Source: an uncultured Bacteroidia bacterium (GTDB lineage: Bacteria > Bacteroidota > Bacteroidia > Bacteroidales > ML635J-15). Taken from it: 64,000 nucleotides of DNA. A program made the translations under genes and the position numbers. Of this stretch, positions 7,518 through 15,906 are shown piece after piece. The stretch covers positions 268,131-332,130 of the forward strand of contig CADCCZ010000002.1 of the NCBI GenBank assembly GCA_902800045.1. The letters are read 5' to 3'. Within the stretch, counting starts at the first letter, position 1; every line of letters begins with the position of its first letter. The notes beneath the pieces were generated by a model. It made no database searches. It was given only the letters and a program-made list of their open reading frames with translations, and was not told the origin of the DNA.

Positions 7518-8804
7518 TTACTTTACAACATTGATTCTTACAACTTCTTCGTTAACCTTTACGAAGTAGGTTCCGTTTGCGAAGCTGCTAGCGTCGATAG
7601 TCTGGTTCGAAGCAGCATTTTCGATAGTAGTAACAACCTGACCGAGTGAGTTAACAACTACGATAGTAGCACCTTCTGCGTTAGCAACGGTGAACATGTC
7701 GTTTGCTGGGTTAGGATATACAGAAACTGCTTCTGCAACGTTTTCTTCAACTGAAGCAACATTCAAGGTAATAGGAATGCAGTGGCTGTTGTTGGACAAA
7801 TCAGTATCGTTATTACCACCCTCGCAAGAAATAGTTATACAAACATCAAATGTGCCAGACAATCCTGCGTCAATCAGTTCCTGAGCTGTAATTGTGTAAG
7901 AATATGGTGCTGGCAAAATATTCCACCATCCACCAACTTCAATGCTAAGAGTATCATCAACAGTTCCTAAATCTTCTGTCATAGGGCCACCAAAAACCGA
8001 AACTCCATCAACAGTAAGATCGATGGTAAGAGTACCAATAGTAGCTGGATCAGGACCATTGTTTCTGAAGAAAGGCAACAATGACAATTCCTGGTCGGCC
8101 GATGTCAAAGTGTACGATGCTTGTGCTTGTGTCAACTGGTTGTTTGAAATGCCACCGAAGAACTGAATAGCGAGGTCAGTAGTCGGAACATATACAGCGC
8201 CATCGTCAACATATATTGAAAGAGCAATAGTATATAAGGTAGAATTGCCTTGAGAACCAAATTCTGGTGTTACCCACAAATTACCTAGTCCATAAGCACT
8301 AAAATCATTTTGGCAATAAGTTTGTCCTTCAACAGCAGAACTAGCACCACCTACTGGTAAAGCAGCGTCGCCATTGTTAGCCTTAATTGCTACCCAAAAA
8401 TCTCCACTTGGAACTGCGAATGGAGTAGTCAAATCAACTTCCTTCCATCCTTCTTCGGTACCTGCATTATAATCCTGAGTATATGCTTCAGTTGCTGTAA
8501 GTTCATAGAAACCATAAGAAGCATAAGTACCACCTAATGTAGGATTAGTATAAATCTTGATTGTGTAAGAAGTATTTAGTATAGTATCTTCTTCGGAATA
8601 TCCGTGGTAAAACTTAACTTTAGTAATATTACCAGTAATGTTTGCATCGAAAGCCTTGGGAGCCATTGCATACTCTAAACCTTGACCCATTATAGCAGCT
8701 CCTGCTATATCCGAGCTACCAACCCATGCACTTCTTGTTTGTTCCTGTGCAAAGCACACACTACCTATTAATAAGGCAGCCAAAATCATGTAAAATTTCT
8801 TCAT
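7518..8804 (-). CDS. secreted protein with T9SS C-terminal sorting domain
   Basis: A 428-residue extracellular protein. The start at 8804 gives a clean signal peptide (MKKFYMILAALLIGSVCFAQ); upstream frame is AT-rich leader. The last about 70 residues form a type A sorting domain (VSVYPNPANDMFTVANAEG, then VVVNSLGQVV and GTYFVKVNEEV), which directs export by the type IX system and surface anchoring. The middle is beta-rich; the stretch around residues 70-180 (TKVKFYHGYSEEDT, SYTIKIYTNPTLGGTY, GDFWVAIKANNG) resembles the segment found twice in the giant C10 protease at 41.8 kb, so the two probably share a domain type. No catalytic motif was recognised. Confidence 0.85.
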   Translation of the reverse strand: MKKFYMILAALLIGSVCFAQEQTRSAWVGSSDIAGAAIMGQGLEYAMAPKAFDANITGNITKVKFYHGYSEEDTILNTSYTIKIYTNPTLGGTYASYGFYELTATEAYTQDYNAGTEEGWKEVDLTTPFAVPSGDFWVAIKANNGDAALPVGGASSAVEGQTYCQNDFSAYGLGNLWVTPEFGSQGNSTLYTIALSIYVDDGAVYVPTTDLAIQFFGGISNNQLTQAQASYTLTSADQELSLLPFFRNNGPDPATIGTLTIDLTVDGVSVFGGPMTEDLGTVDDTLSIEVGGWWNILPAPYSYTITAQELIDAGLSGTFDVCITISCEGGNNDTDLSNNSHCIPITLNVASVEENVAEAVSVYPNPANDMFTVANAEGATIVVVNSLGQVVTTIENAASNQTIDASSFANGTYFVKVNEEVVRINVVK

Positions 8805-9040
8805 AACATTTAAATTTAAATTAATAATAAGTTTGCTTTTCTTTTTTGAAATTAATTCGAACTGCAAGTTTAATAAAGTTTTCAATACATGCAAACTTTT
8901 TTTTGAATTTTTATTTTTCAACATGCTGATAATATGGGCAATTTATTGCACATTGGAACAAATAAATAGACAATGATACCTAAAAACATTCGGTAGATAT
9001 AAAATCCACAGTGCGACACTGCATCGAATCGTTTAACCCT
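8805..9040. other. upstream region of the T9SS cargo gene
   Basis: AT-rich, gene-free. A one-mismatch -7 box, TTTATTTG on the minus strand at 8959-8966, would give a leader of about 150 nt. No other structure was recognised before the repeat array that starts near 9041. Confidence 0.35.
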
Positions 9041-9370
9041 TTTAATACAGAAACGGCGAAGTAATTGAACGGCGTACTTCGACTGTGCTTAGTACAAGTA
9101 GCCCTCAACGAAGTTAACCTTTAGCTCAGCGTAAGTTAAACATGAAACAAAAAAAGCGGAATCAGATGCTGAAACAAGTTCAGCATGACATTCCGCTTTT
9201 TTAGAAACGCGAAGCATTGAAACGGCGTAGCCACTGAAACCTTGAACGGCGCAGCCCTCAACGAAGTTAAACAATTTCAAACGCCGAAGGCATAGAAACG
9301 GCGTCAGCCATTGAAACCTTGAAACGCCGAAGGCATTCAAACGGCGAAGCCACAGAAACGGCTTTAGCCT
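9041..9370. repeat. mini-palindrome repeat array (family A, copy 2)
   Basis: Words GAAACGGCGAAG, CCCTCAACGAAGTTAAAC, GAAACGCCGAAGGCAT and GAAACGGCGTAGCC recur with irregular spacing. The array runs into the stop codon of the large outer-membrane protein: the word CTAGAAA (cta at 9369-9371) supplies its TAG on the minus strand. An unrelated nested palindrome is embedded at 9149-9202. Confidence 0.8.
9149..9202. repeat. nested palindrome, possible bidirectional terminator
   Basis: AAAAAGCGGAAT on the left pairs with ATTCCGCTTTTT on the right. Inside is ATGCTGAAACAAGTTCAGCAT, itself a hairpin and a form of the GCTGAACTTGTTTCAGC palindrome found scattered in many bacterial genomes. A and T runs at the two ends would allow termination in both directions. 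Confidence 0.65.
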
Positions 9371-12300
9371 AGAAATACGCTCTCACTTCCACGCTTGCCG
9401 TATGTATCACTGGCGAAGCCTCGCTCTTGCGACCATTGTACGAAAGGTTGATTTGTAATCCGTTGGCTAGCTGACGCTGGAAATTTACTCCCCAAGTGAA
9501 ATTCATGCCCGGTTGCAATCCTTGTAGCATCTCGTAGTCGATGGCAGAATTGCCACTGCTGGCATACTTATAATATATAAAGTTGAAATTTGCATTGAGC
9601 GAACCTTTTTTCACCGAATTGAGGCGGTACTCAAGGCCGACATTGTTGCTGGTAAGTTTTTCGGCGCCCGATGTGTTTTCCTTCTGCTCGAAATTGTAGG
9701 TAAGCGAAATGCGGTTGTTGATGTTTGGCTGAACATTGAACTGGAAATCGTCCTTGATGCTGGCGATTTTGTAGTCCTTGGCGGTGAAAAACTGAGATTC
9801 GTAACCTTTCTTGCCGAAAATTGTCGAGTTTTGCATTCCCACCTTGGGCGAAATGTTGTACCTGATAAGAATGTTCTGTGTAAAATTTGTCCGCGAATCG
9901 AAACCTGTGGTAAGCAGACTCTTGCCCTTCACCGACTGCACAATGTAGTCTATACCAAATTTCGGTTTCCCGCGGTTAAACGACAAGCTGTTGCGGATTG
10001 TCGAGTTCATCGAGACAAGCTCGTCGAGGCTGATGTTCTGCGCAAACGGATTTGCAAACTCGGCAATCTTGTCCGAGGTGTTTTTCTGCGAAATGCTGTA
10101 TGCAAATTGGTCGGAGAAGCGGCTAAGGAACTTGAGGAAACCTTTCTTCGACTTCCAGCGCACGGCAGGATTTATGTTGAGGCTCTGGTTGAACTTGTTG
10201 GCATACACCTTTATATATTCTGTGGATGGCATCTGCACGCGGATGAAGTTGGCCTGGTCGGCAAAGAAAGCAACTTCGAACTCGTCAATTTCCTGCACAC
10301 CATTGCCGTTGTAGTCGGTCCAAGTGTAAACGCCTTGTCCGGGAGCAACTTCAATGTAAGTATATTCAATCTTGTTTTCCAATCCCGAACCTATTTCGTA
10401 CAAGGTCGATGATGTTATTGCTCCCTTCCACAACTTGAAGTTGTATTCGAGCTTGCCAGTGAGGTTGTCTTCGGGTTCGGCGCTATAAAGCAGAGTGTCA
10501 CGCACTTGCAACAATCGGTAGTTGATGGTCGCTTTCAGGCGGTGGTTGTTCTTTCCGCCGACTTCCGACGACAACGAAAAGTCGTGTGCGCGTGTGGCAT
10601 CCTTCAGTATGTCGAGGCTTTGCTTGCGGTCGTTGCGGAACTTGTACGACAGCGTAAACTTCTGCCGTGCCGAGTCGGATGTACCGGCAAATCCTTCGTA
10701 CTGGCTGTACGAATAGCTGTTTGCCAGCAAGTTGCCTTCAGTGTTGTGCCAAACATTGCGCTCGCCTTCTTCGCGTGCACCTATTATTATTTTGCCAAAG
10801 GTCTTGGAAATGTCGAGCTTGTGTCGCAGAAACTGTGTCCTGTTTAGCGAATCGGCGCTTGCAAGCAACGAGGCGTTTCCGCTGATGTGCCATGTGCCAA
10901 GTCGGTAGTCGGACGAAAGGTCGTTTTTCCAGCCCGAATATTCGATGCCGCGATTTATGTATGATGTTGTGTAGAGCGAATTTCCGTGCTTGCGGTTGGC
11001 GTAACGGATATGTCCGCCGGCAACATTCTCGCAGTGCGAATCGGCATAGTATGAACTTATGTTCCAGTCTCTTGTGAATTCGGTTTCGCGGAAGTACTCG
11101 ACGGCTTCGAAGTTGCGGTTTAGAAATTCGTAGTTCACATCGAAACTGAGGCTGTTCTTTTCGGTTTTCACAAGGTACTGCTCGGCAGTTGTTTTTACAG
11201 CCACGCCGAAGTTGTCGCCACGGTCGAGTTTCGAGAAGGTGTTACGGTCGTTGTTCGATAGGGCGACTTCTACCGACGCGCTTGTCTTTTCACCGAACTT
11301 CGACTTTGCCCCAAATGTTGCCATCTGTTTTTTCTGCGGTGCAACTATCTTTGTATAAGGAATATAGTTTCCCTGTGGCACTCCATTTACAGGTGCAACC
11401 CACTCGTAAACCCTGCCGTTTGCCGACGACACTCCGCGCACATAGTCGCCCTTGTTTTCGCCTACAAGCGAAAACGAAACCCTATAGAAAGCGTCCTGCT
11501 CGTTGGTACTGTACACAAAAACCGAATCGTACTGCACGCCATCGACAATGGTATCGACAACCTTGTAGCGCACCTCGTCGATATTGAAACCGAGGCTGTC
11601 GTAACCGGGGATAATGGCTTGGTCGAGGTTGTCGCCGATGCCTGCCATCAGACGCTTGTCGGAATCGCGGAGGTCCATATTGATGGGCTGGTTCTTGCTG
11701 TCGCCTTCGTGGTAGAGGTTGAGCCAGACCTCGGTGTTGTCGATTTTCAGACTGTTTGACGAGGTGACGAGGAAACGCGTGTAGTTCTGGTCGGTGTATT
11801 CAAACTCAACAATTATGCGCTTATCCTTGTTGATGGGCTGGTGGGCAGTAAAAGTTATCTCACCGAGGTTGTAGTCGATGACATAGTCGCGGTCGCTTCC
11901 GCGCGACATCAGGATTCCGTCGATGTAAACCTTTTCGGTTCCAGCGAGCACAACCACATACGCCTCGTTGTTGGCACCAGTAAGTCGGTACGGACCTTGG
12001 TTGCCCTCCACGCCCGAAATCTGCATCTTGTGATACTTGCCCTTTGCAACCGCCGCACCTAACGAAGCGTTTATTTCGCCAGAGCCATGCTTTGCCGTCT
12101 CGAAAGTCTTTTTGCCCGAAAGGTGAATGCCCTGCGACTTCTTGTAATAGTTGAGGAAATATCCCTGCGGTTTCTTCTGTTCGAAATCGCCGGCAATAAG
12201 TGCAAACTTGGAATTGTAAATCTTGATGAAAACCTTATCGAACTCCTGCAGGTTCTGCGAGTTGCCGTCGGGCTGGATGGGGATGTTGTTGTCGCTTATG

Positions 12301-12872
12301 ACCGCCGAAATGAAAAGGTTGTCGCCGATTCGTCCGTCGAGTTGCAGGTCGAGGTTCGAGTTCATAATCACATTCTGGCTGTTCCCGAAGCTCACACCAC
12401 GCGAAATGCTTCCCTTGCGCGAAAGTTCGGTCTGCGAGAAAAAGTCGTCGTAGTTTTCCTTGGTAAGAATGAGGTCGTAGCCAGTGCGTTCGTGCTCGTG
12501 GTCGGAAAGCATATACTTGCTACGGTCGAATTTCTGTGCCGGCTTCGAGAAGTTTACGGGGAAAGTCTTGAAGCTGACTTTTGTCCCTGCGGGTGGCTTC
12601 TCGTCGAAAACAATAGTCGAGGTCTCGAAGTCGAAATGGTATTTTGCGTCAACAGGATTTCCGTCGGCATCAACGAATTTTATGGAACTTTGCACCACGC
12701 TCATCGAGTCGAGCACCAGCGTGTCGCCCTGCACCGGCAGATTTTTGAGGCTTATCAGCGACTGTGCCGACAAATTCAATGCTGGCAACGTGGCAAGCAT
12801 AAAAATTATGCACGCCAAGCGAATCCACAAAGTGGAAAGCCGTTTGTCGCCGTTGCCGTTGCAAAGATTCAT
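9369..12872 (-). CDS. very large outer-membrane beta-barrel protein, conserved in Bacteroidota
   Basis: A 1167-residue protein with a signal peptide (membrane stretch about 16-33 ending LSAQ). It has a periplasmic or surface N-terminal part and hundreds of residues of alternating strands ending in aromatic Phe (VEVRAYF), as in outer-membrane barrels. Conserved-looking segments are SRKGSISRGVSFGNSQNV (about 150-167) and AVISDNNIPIQPDG (about 185-198), which I associate with a Bacteroidota family of unassigned function. A relation to SprA/T9SS translocon proteins is only a guess from size and topology. It has a near-consensus -7 box 8 nt before the ATG and stands alone. Confidence 0.65.
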   Translation of the reverse strand: MNLCNGNGDKRLSTLWIRLACIIFMLATLPALNLSAQSLISLKNLPVQGDTLVLDSMSVVQSSIKFVDADGNPVDAKYHFDFETSTIVFDEKPPAGTKVSFKTFPVNFSKPAQKFDRSKYMLSDHEHERTGYDLILTKENYDDFFSQTELSRKGSISRGVSFGNSQNVIMNSNLDLQLDGRIGDNLFISAVISDNNIPIQPDGNSQNLQEFDKVFIKIYNSKFALIAGDFEQKKPQGYFLNYYKKSQGIHLSGKKTFETAKHGSGEINASLGAAVAKGKYHKMQISGVEGNQGPYRLTGANNEAYVVVLAGTEKVYIDGILMSRGSDRDYVIDYNLGEITFTAHQPINKDKRIIVEFEYTDQNYTRFLVTSSNSLKIDNTEVWLNLYHEGDSKNQPINMDLRDSDKRLMAGIGDNLDQAIIPGYDSLGFNIDEVRYKVVDTIVDGVQYDSVFVYSTNEQDAFYRVSFSLVGENKGDYVRGVSSANGRVYEWVAPVNGVPQGNYIPYTKIVAPQKKQMATFGAKSKFGEKTSASVEVALSNNDRNTFSKLDRGDNFGVAVKTTAEQYLVKTEKNSLSFDVNYEFLNRNFEAVEYFRETEFTRDWNISSYYADSHCENVAGGHIRYANRKHGNSLYTTSYINRGIEYSGWKNDLSSDYRLGTWHISGNASLLASADSLNRTQFLRHKLDISKTFGKIIIGAREEGERNVWHNTEGNLLANSYSYSQYEGFAGTSDSARQKFTLSYKFRNDRKQSLDILKDATRAHDFSLSSEVGGKNNHRLKATINYRLLQVRDTLLYSAEPEDNLTGKLEYNFKLWKGAITSSTLYEIGSGLENKIEYTYIEVAPGQGVYTWTDYNGNGVQEIDEFEVAFFADQANFIRVQMPSTEYIKVYANKFNQSLNINPAVRWKSKKGFLKFLSRFSDQFAYSISQKNTSDKIAEFANPFAQNISLDELVSMNSTIRNSLSFNRGKPKFGIDYIVQSVKGKSLLTTGFDSRTNFTQNILIRYNISPKVGMQNSTIFGKKGYESQFFTAKDYKIASIKDDFQFNVQPNINNRISLTYNFEQKENTSGAEKLTSNNVGLEYRLNSVKKGSLNANFNFIYYKYASSGNSAIDYEMLQGLQPGMNFTWGVNFQRQLANGLQINLSYNGRKSEASPVIHTASVEVRAYF

Positions 12873-12880
12873 CCGAATTG

Positions 12881-12888
12881 CAAATACA
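12881..12888 (-). promoter_or_regulatory. near-consensus -7 box
   Basis: TGTATTTG (one mismatch to TAnnTTTG) 8 nt before the ATG at 12872, predicting a very short leader. Confidence 0.4.
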
Positions 12889-13007
12889 ATAAAACGGCAA
12901 ATTTAAGCATTTATGTTGTGAGAGGGGCAAAAAATCAAAAGTTCCAGGATCAAAAGTTCAAAGATTCAAAGTTTAATTTGCTAGAACACATTCAATTTTC
13001 ATATTCG

Positions 13008-13421
13008 CTACATCGTTATCGCTGCACAAACACCAGTCGTGATTGCATATATCAACAGGTATGACAGCGGACGGTGCATAGGAATTTTCTTCGCAATGAG
13101 GTCGTAGATAAGGTAGCCAACCAGCAATGCCGAAATATATGTTCCAATCATTTCCTTGCCTGCATAGCCCTTGCTTACAAACCAAACTCCGGCAAACATA
13201 TTCATTTTGCAGTACAGGTCGATTATGAATGCAAGTATGCTGGTCTTGTAAATCTTACTCCTGATGCTGGTAATGAGAAATATTACAAGCGATGCTAACC
13301 AAAGGAAAATGAAGCATGTCAACGCGTACGGAATGCTTGCTGCTGCCAAAATTGCGCATACTGAAAGCAGTCCCATTACGGTGTAATCGATAATGTTTTG
13401 GGTTTTGGTATAGGTATTCAT
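13008..13421 (-). CDS. small integral membrane protein, unknown function
   Basis: A 137-residue protein with four to five hydrophobic helices (about 13-30, 33-50, 60-72, 88-106, 117-135) and short basic loops (RSKIYK, KKIPMHRP). No enzymatic motif is visible and I do not recognise the family. It has its own consensus -7 box 30 nt upstream of the ATG, so it is probably a monocistronic real gene. The 3' side carries AAAAGTTCAAAGATTCAAAG low-complexity repeats up to the next gene's promoter. Confidence 0.65.
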   Translation of the reverse strand: MNTYTKTQNIIDYTVMGLLSVCAILAAASIPYALTCFIFLWLASLVIFLITSIRSKIYKTSILAFIIDLYCKMNMFAGVWFVSKGYAGKEMIGTYISALLVGYLIYDLIAKKIPMHRPLSYLLIYAITTGVCAAITM

Positions 13422-13451
13422 AACAATTTAATTTTATGGTTAATAATGGTG

Positions 13452-13459
13452 CAAATATA
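13452..13459 (-). promoter_or_regulatory. -7 promoter box of the small membrane protein gene
   Basis: TATATTTG on the minus strand, a full match to TAnnTTTG, 30 nt before the ATG. Confidence 0.6.
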
Positions 13460-13587
13460 AGCAAAATCATCGATTTTGGCGTTTTTTTGTTAAAAATATG
13501 TTAATTTGACTTTGTGGTAACACGTAGTTCCGCATCGCAACAAACCAAATTTTCATTCCATAACTAAAAGCAGTAAAACCTTCTCAA

Positions 13588-13772
13588 ACAACTTGAAACC
13601 AGAAACCTAGAAACCCAGAAACGGCGTAGCCATAGAACGGCGAAGCCCTCAACGAAGTTAAACCCAGAAACGACGCAGGCATAGAAACGGGCGTTAGCCC
13701 ATGAAACACAGAAACGGCTTTAGCCATTCAAACTTATAAACGCCGAAGGCATAGAAACCCAGAAACTTTTAA
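13588..13772. repeat. mini-palindrome repeat array (family A, copy 3)
   Basis: Words CTAGAAACCCAGAAACGGCG, AGCCATAGAACGGCGAAGCC, CTCAACGAAGTTAAAC and GAAACGCCGAAGGCAT in irregular order, between divergent genes. The remainder of the 13422-13826 gap holds the two promoters and AT-rich sequence. Confidence 0.75.
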
Positions 13773-13795
13773 TTCCCCAATCAATAAAAATTTCC

Positions 13796-13803
13796 CATCT
13801 TTG
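13796..13803 (+). promoter_or_regulatory. near-consensus -7 box of the FAH-family gene
   Basis: CATCTTTG, one mismatch to TAnnTTTG, 23 nt before the ATG at 13827. Confidence 0.45.
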
Positions 13804-13826
13804 CATCTCGAAAAAAAATTACGTCA

Positions 13827-14438
13827 ATGAAGATTATCTGCATAGGAATGAACTACAAGGCTCACATTGCCGAGCTGAACCTCCCCTATCCCGAGGCACC
13901 GGTTTTCTTTATGAAGCCCGACTCGTCGATACTGAAGGGCAACAAAGTTTTCTTTATTCCCGACTGGACCGACAATCTGCAGTACGAACTCGAGGTTGTA
14001 TATCGCATCAGTCGTCTGGGCAAGCACATACAGAAAAAATTTGCCTATCGCTACTACGATGCCGTGGCTCTTGGTCTCGACCTTACTGCCCGCGACCTGC
14101 AGGAAGATTGTCGTCGGCGTGGTCTGCCGTGGGAAATATGCAAGTCGTTCGACGGCTCGGCTGTGCTGTCGGAATTTGTTCCGCTCGACGAACTGCCCGA
14201 CAAAAACAGCATCGACTTCCGCCTGCTGCGCAACGACGCAGAGGTGCAACATGGCAATACCTCCGACATGCTTTTCTCAATCGACGACATAATCGAACAC
14301 GTGTCGAAATACATGACCCTGAAAATCGGCGACCTTATATACACCGGCACTCCATTGGGAGTTGGCAAACTCGAAATCGGCGACAAGCTCAAGGCTTACA
14401 TGGGCGAACAGAAGCTGATCGACATGAAGGTAAAGTAA
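13827..14438 (+). CDS. fumarylacetoacetate hydrolase family protein
   Basis: A 203-residue cytosolic enzyme of the FAH superfamily, metal-dependent hydrolases/decarboxylases of beta-diketo acids. Visible family features are the opening KIICIGMNYKAHIAE, PVFFMKPDSSIL, the metal-ligand region YELEVVYRIS, GLDLTARDLQ with DGSA, and the C-terminal IYTGTPLGVGKLEIGD. The length fits the small YcgM-like branch, for which acylpyruvase or oxaloacetate-decarboxylase activity is known in relatives. Substrate cannot be told. Next gene is codirectional but has its own promoter. Confidence 0.88.
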   Translation: MKIICIGMNYKAHIAELNLPYPEAPVFFMKPDSSILKGNKVFFIPDWTDNLQYELEVVYRISRLGKHIQKKFAYRYYDAVALGLDLTARDLQEDCRRRGLPWEICKSFDGSAVLSEFVPLDELPDKNSIDFRLLRNDAEVQHGNTSDMLFSIDDIIEHVSKYMTLKIGDLIYTGTPLGVGKLEIGDKLKAYMGEQKLIDMKVK

Positions 14439-14583
14439 AGATACTGACTTCTATTGGGCAAACCGTCCGGCTGTTGTAATAATCGTTGCAATTTCTTTGT
14501 CAGAAAGGATAATCTGCAATTACAAACGCCTAATTTGTAATTGCAGATTTGTTTTTTGTAAATTGCAATCCTGCATTTTTGCT

Positions 14584-14591
14584 TATTTTTG
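14584..14591 (+). promoter_or_regulatory. -7 promoter box of the LytTR gene
   Basis: TATTTTTG, 12 nt before the ATG at 14604. It overlaps an in-frame TTG at 14589, so that TTG cannot be the start. Confidence 0.6.
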
Positions 14592-14603
14592 CAAAAAAAA
14601 AGT

Positions 14604-15188
14604 ATGTTCGACATTATCCTAAACATTTCACTTGTACTGCTGTTCCTTACGCTTTCCATTTTTTTAATAGCAGCAACATTCCCGACAATAAGAAATTTTG
14701 TAAAAGGCAAAAACAATAACGACGACGACAGCCGCGACTCTGTTTCCAATCGCATTGCCGACATGGAACGCCGTATAAGTGCACTCGAACAGCAACTATA
14801 CATCTCGAAGGAAATTCATATACTTGCAAACGAGAAAGACGAGCCTTCGAAGCAACTGCTCAATATCAACAACCTGAAAATCAAGGCTGCATCAATATCT
14901 TATATATCGTCGCAGGTGTTCGAGATGGCAGAGGGCGGCGATTCGAGGATAAAAGTAATACATTATTCGGGCACAACGAAGACCGACTCGGTTTACAGCA
15001 CTTTCGATGCAATACTCGAACAGCTTACGGGCAACTTCATGCAGATAAACAAGAACCAGATTGTCAACCTCGACAAGATCCACAAGATTCAGGGCTGCGA
15101 AATTTACCTTGCAGGAATGCCGAAACCATTTTTTGTGTCAGAAAACCGCAAGGACGAGTTTGATGTCAGAATCGGAAAAATCAATTAG
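14604..15188 (+). CDS. membrane-anchored LytTR DNA-binding protein
   Basis: A 194-residue one-component regulator. Residues about 5-27 are a single membrane helix (ILNISLVLLFLTLSIFLIAA), 45-66 a predicted coiled coil (ADMERRISALEQQLYISKEI), and 90-194 a LytTR domain (ISYISSQVFEMAEGGDSRIKV, FMQINKNQIVNLDKIHKIQG). LytTR domains bind direct repeats and here replace the usual response-regulator receiver with a membrane anchor, a layout common in Bacteroidota. What is sensed is unknown. The downstream lipoprotein gene, 180 nt away on the same strand, is a possible target. The 14439-14583 gap shows TAATTTGTAATTGCAGATTTG-like near-palindromic sequence. Confidence 0.82.
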   Translation: MFDIILNISLVLLFLTLSIFLIAATFPTIRNFVKGKNNNDDDSRDSVSNRIADMERRISALEQQLYISKEIHILANEKDEPSKQLLNINNLKIKAASISYISSQVFEMAEGGDSRIKVIHYSGTTKTDSVYSTFDAILEQLTGNFMQINKNQIVNLDKIHKIQGCEIYLAGMPKPFFVSENRKDEFDVRIGKIN

Positions 15189-15367
15189 CATTTTACATAC
15201 CCGTTAAATTGCAAATTACAAAATTCGAGTATCAGATATCGTTTTTGAAGCATCTGTTTACAAGCTCCACATTACATTCATGCAAATAAGCCACATTTGC
15301 TCCGTCAAAAAAATTATTAATCTAAAACCGACGGGGCCGCATGGTATATAACTCGGCACAATGTAAA

Positions 15368-15850
15368 ATGAAAAGAAGTTTATTTTTTGTTATTGGCGTT
15401 ATGATTGCATTGGTATTTGCTTCAGGATGTACAAAAACGGTTACACAAAGCAGTATTCACGAAATCACCATTACCTTTGATAATGCAGCAGGCAATCAGC
15501 TCGCAACAAAAGCCACAAACGAGCTCAGTTCATATTTCAGCTCTAGAGATGCTATTATCGCATACATTTACATTGGCAATTCATCTGGAGAAGAGATGTG
15601 GATGCCACTCCCATTGCTCAACGGCACAGAATCATACGAGTATGCATATACCGATAATGGTATATTTGCATTCACTGCTGATGCAGGAGATGGCTATACA
15701 TGGACAAATAATTTCTCAAAGAAATATAGAATTATTAAGATACCGAATATCGCAGTTGTCTCAAAGTCGGTTGAAGAACTCAGGGCATCAGACTACAATA
15801 CAGTCGTGAAAGAACTGAACCTTTACGAGGCTCCAATAATAAGGAAATAA
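15368..15850 (+). CDS. lipoprotein, unknown function
   Basis: A 160-residue lipoprotein: the start at 15368 gives MKRSLFFVIGVMIALVFASGC, a typical signal peptide with lipobox ASGC and acylated Cys21. The mature part (about 140 residues) is beta-rich with many Tyr and Asp (EDAxxY-like stretches such as DAIIAYIYIGNSSGEEMW) and has no motif I recognise. It is likely exported to the periplasm or outer membrane. A strong terminator shared with the convergent flippase gene follows. An upstream in-frame ATG at 15341 would put nine residues before the signal and is less likely. Confidence 0.7.
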   Translation: MKRSLFFVIGVMIALVFASGCTKTVTQSSIHEITITFDNAAGNQLATKATNELSSYFSSRDAIIAYIYIGNSSGEEMWMPLPLLNGTESYEYAYTDNGIFAFTADAGDGYTWTNNFSKKYRIIKIPNIAVVSKSVEELRASDYNTVVKELNLYEAPIIRK

Positions 15851-15870
15851 GTAATTTTAGTATCAACAAT

Positions 15871-15898
15871 AAAAAAGGCGCAAATGCGCCTTTTTTTG
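15871..15898. terminator. bidirectional Rho-independent terminator
   Basis: AAAAAAGGCGCA-AA-TGCGCCTTTTTTT is a near-perfect hairpin with A and T runs on either side, lying between convergent genes, so it can stop both. Confidence 0.9.
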
Positions 15899-15906
15899 TT
15901 ATACCA

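Noticed and set aside
9089..9340. 83-codon minus-strand ORF
   Set aside because: Made of family A repeats and the embedded palindrome; no promoter or conserved domain.
12087..13064. 325-codon plus-strand ORF
   Set aside because: Mostly antisense to the large outer-membrane protein gene, which has a signal peptide, a promoter and barrel composition; the antisense frame is the usual shadow in this codon usage.
14589..14603. TTG start for the LytTR gene
   Set aside because: The TTG is part of the TATTTTTG promoter box; the ATG at 14604 is used.
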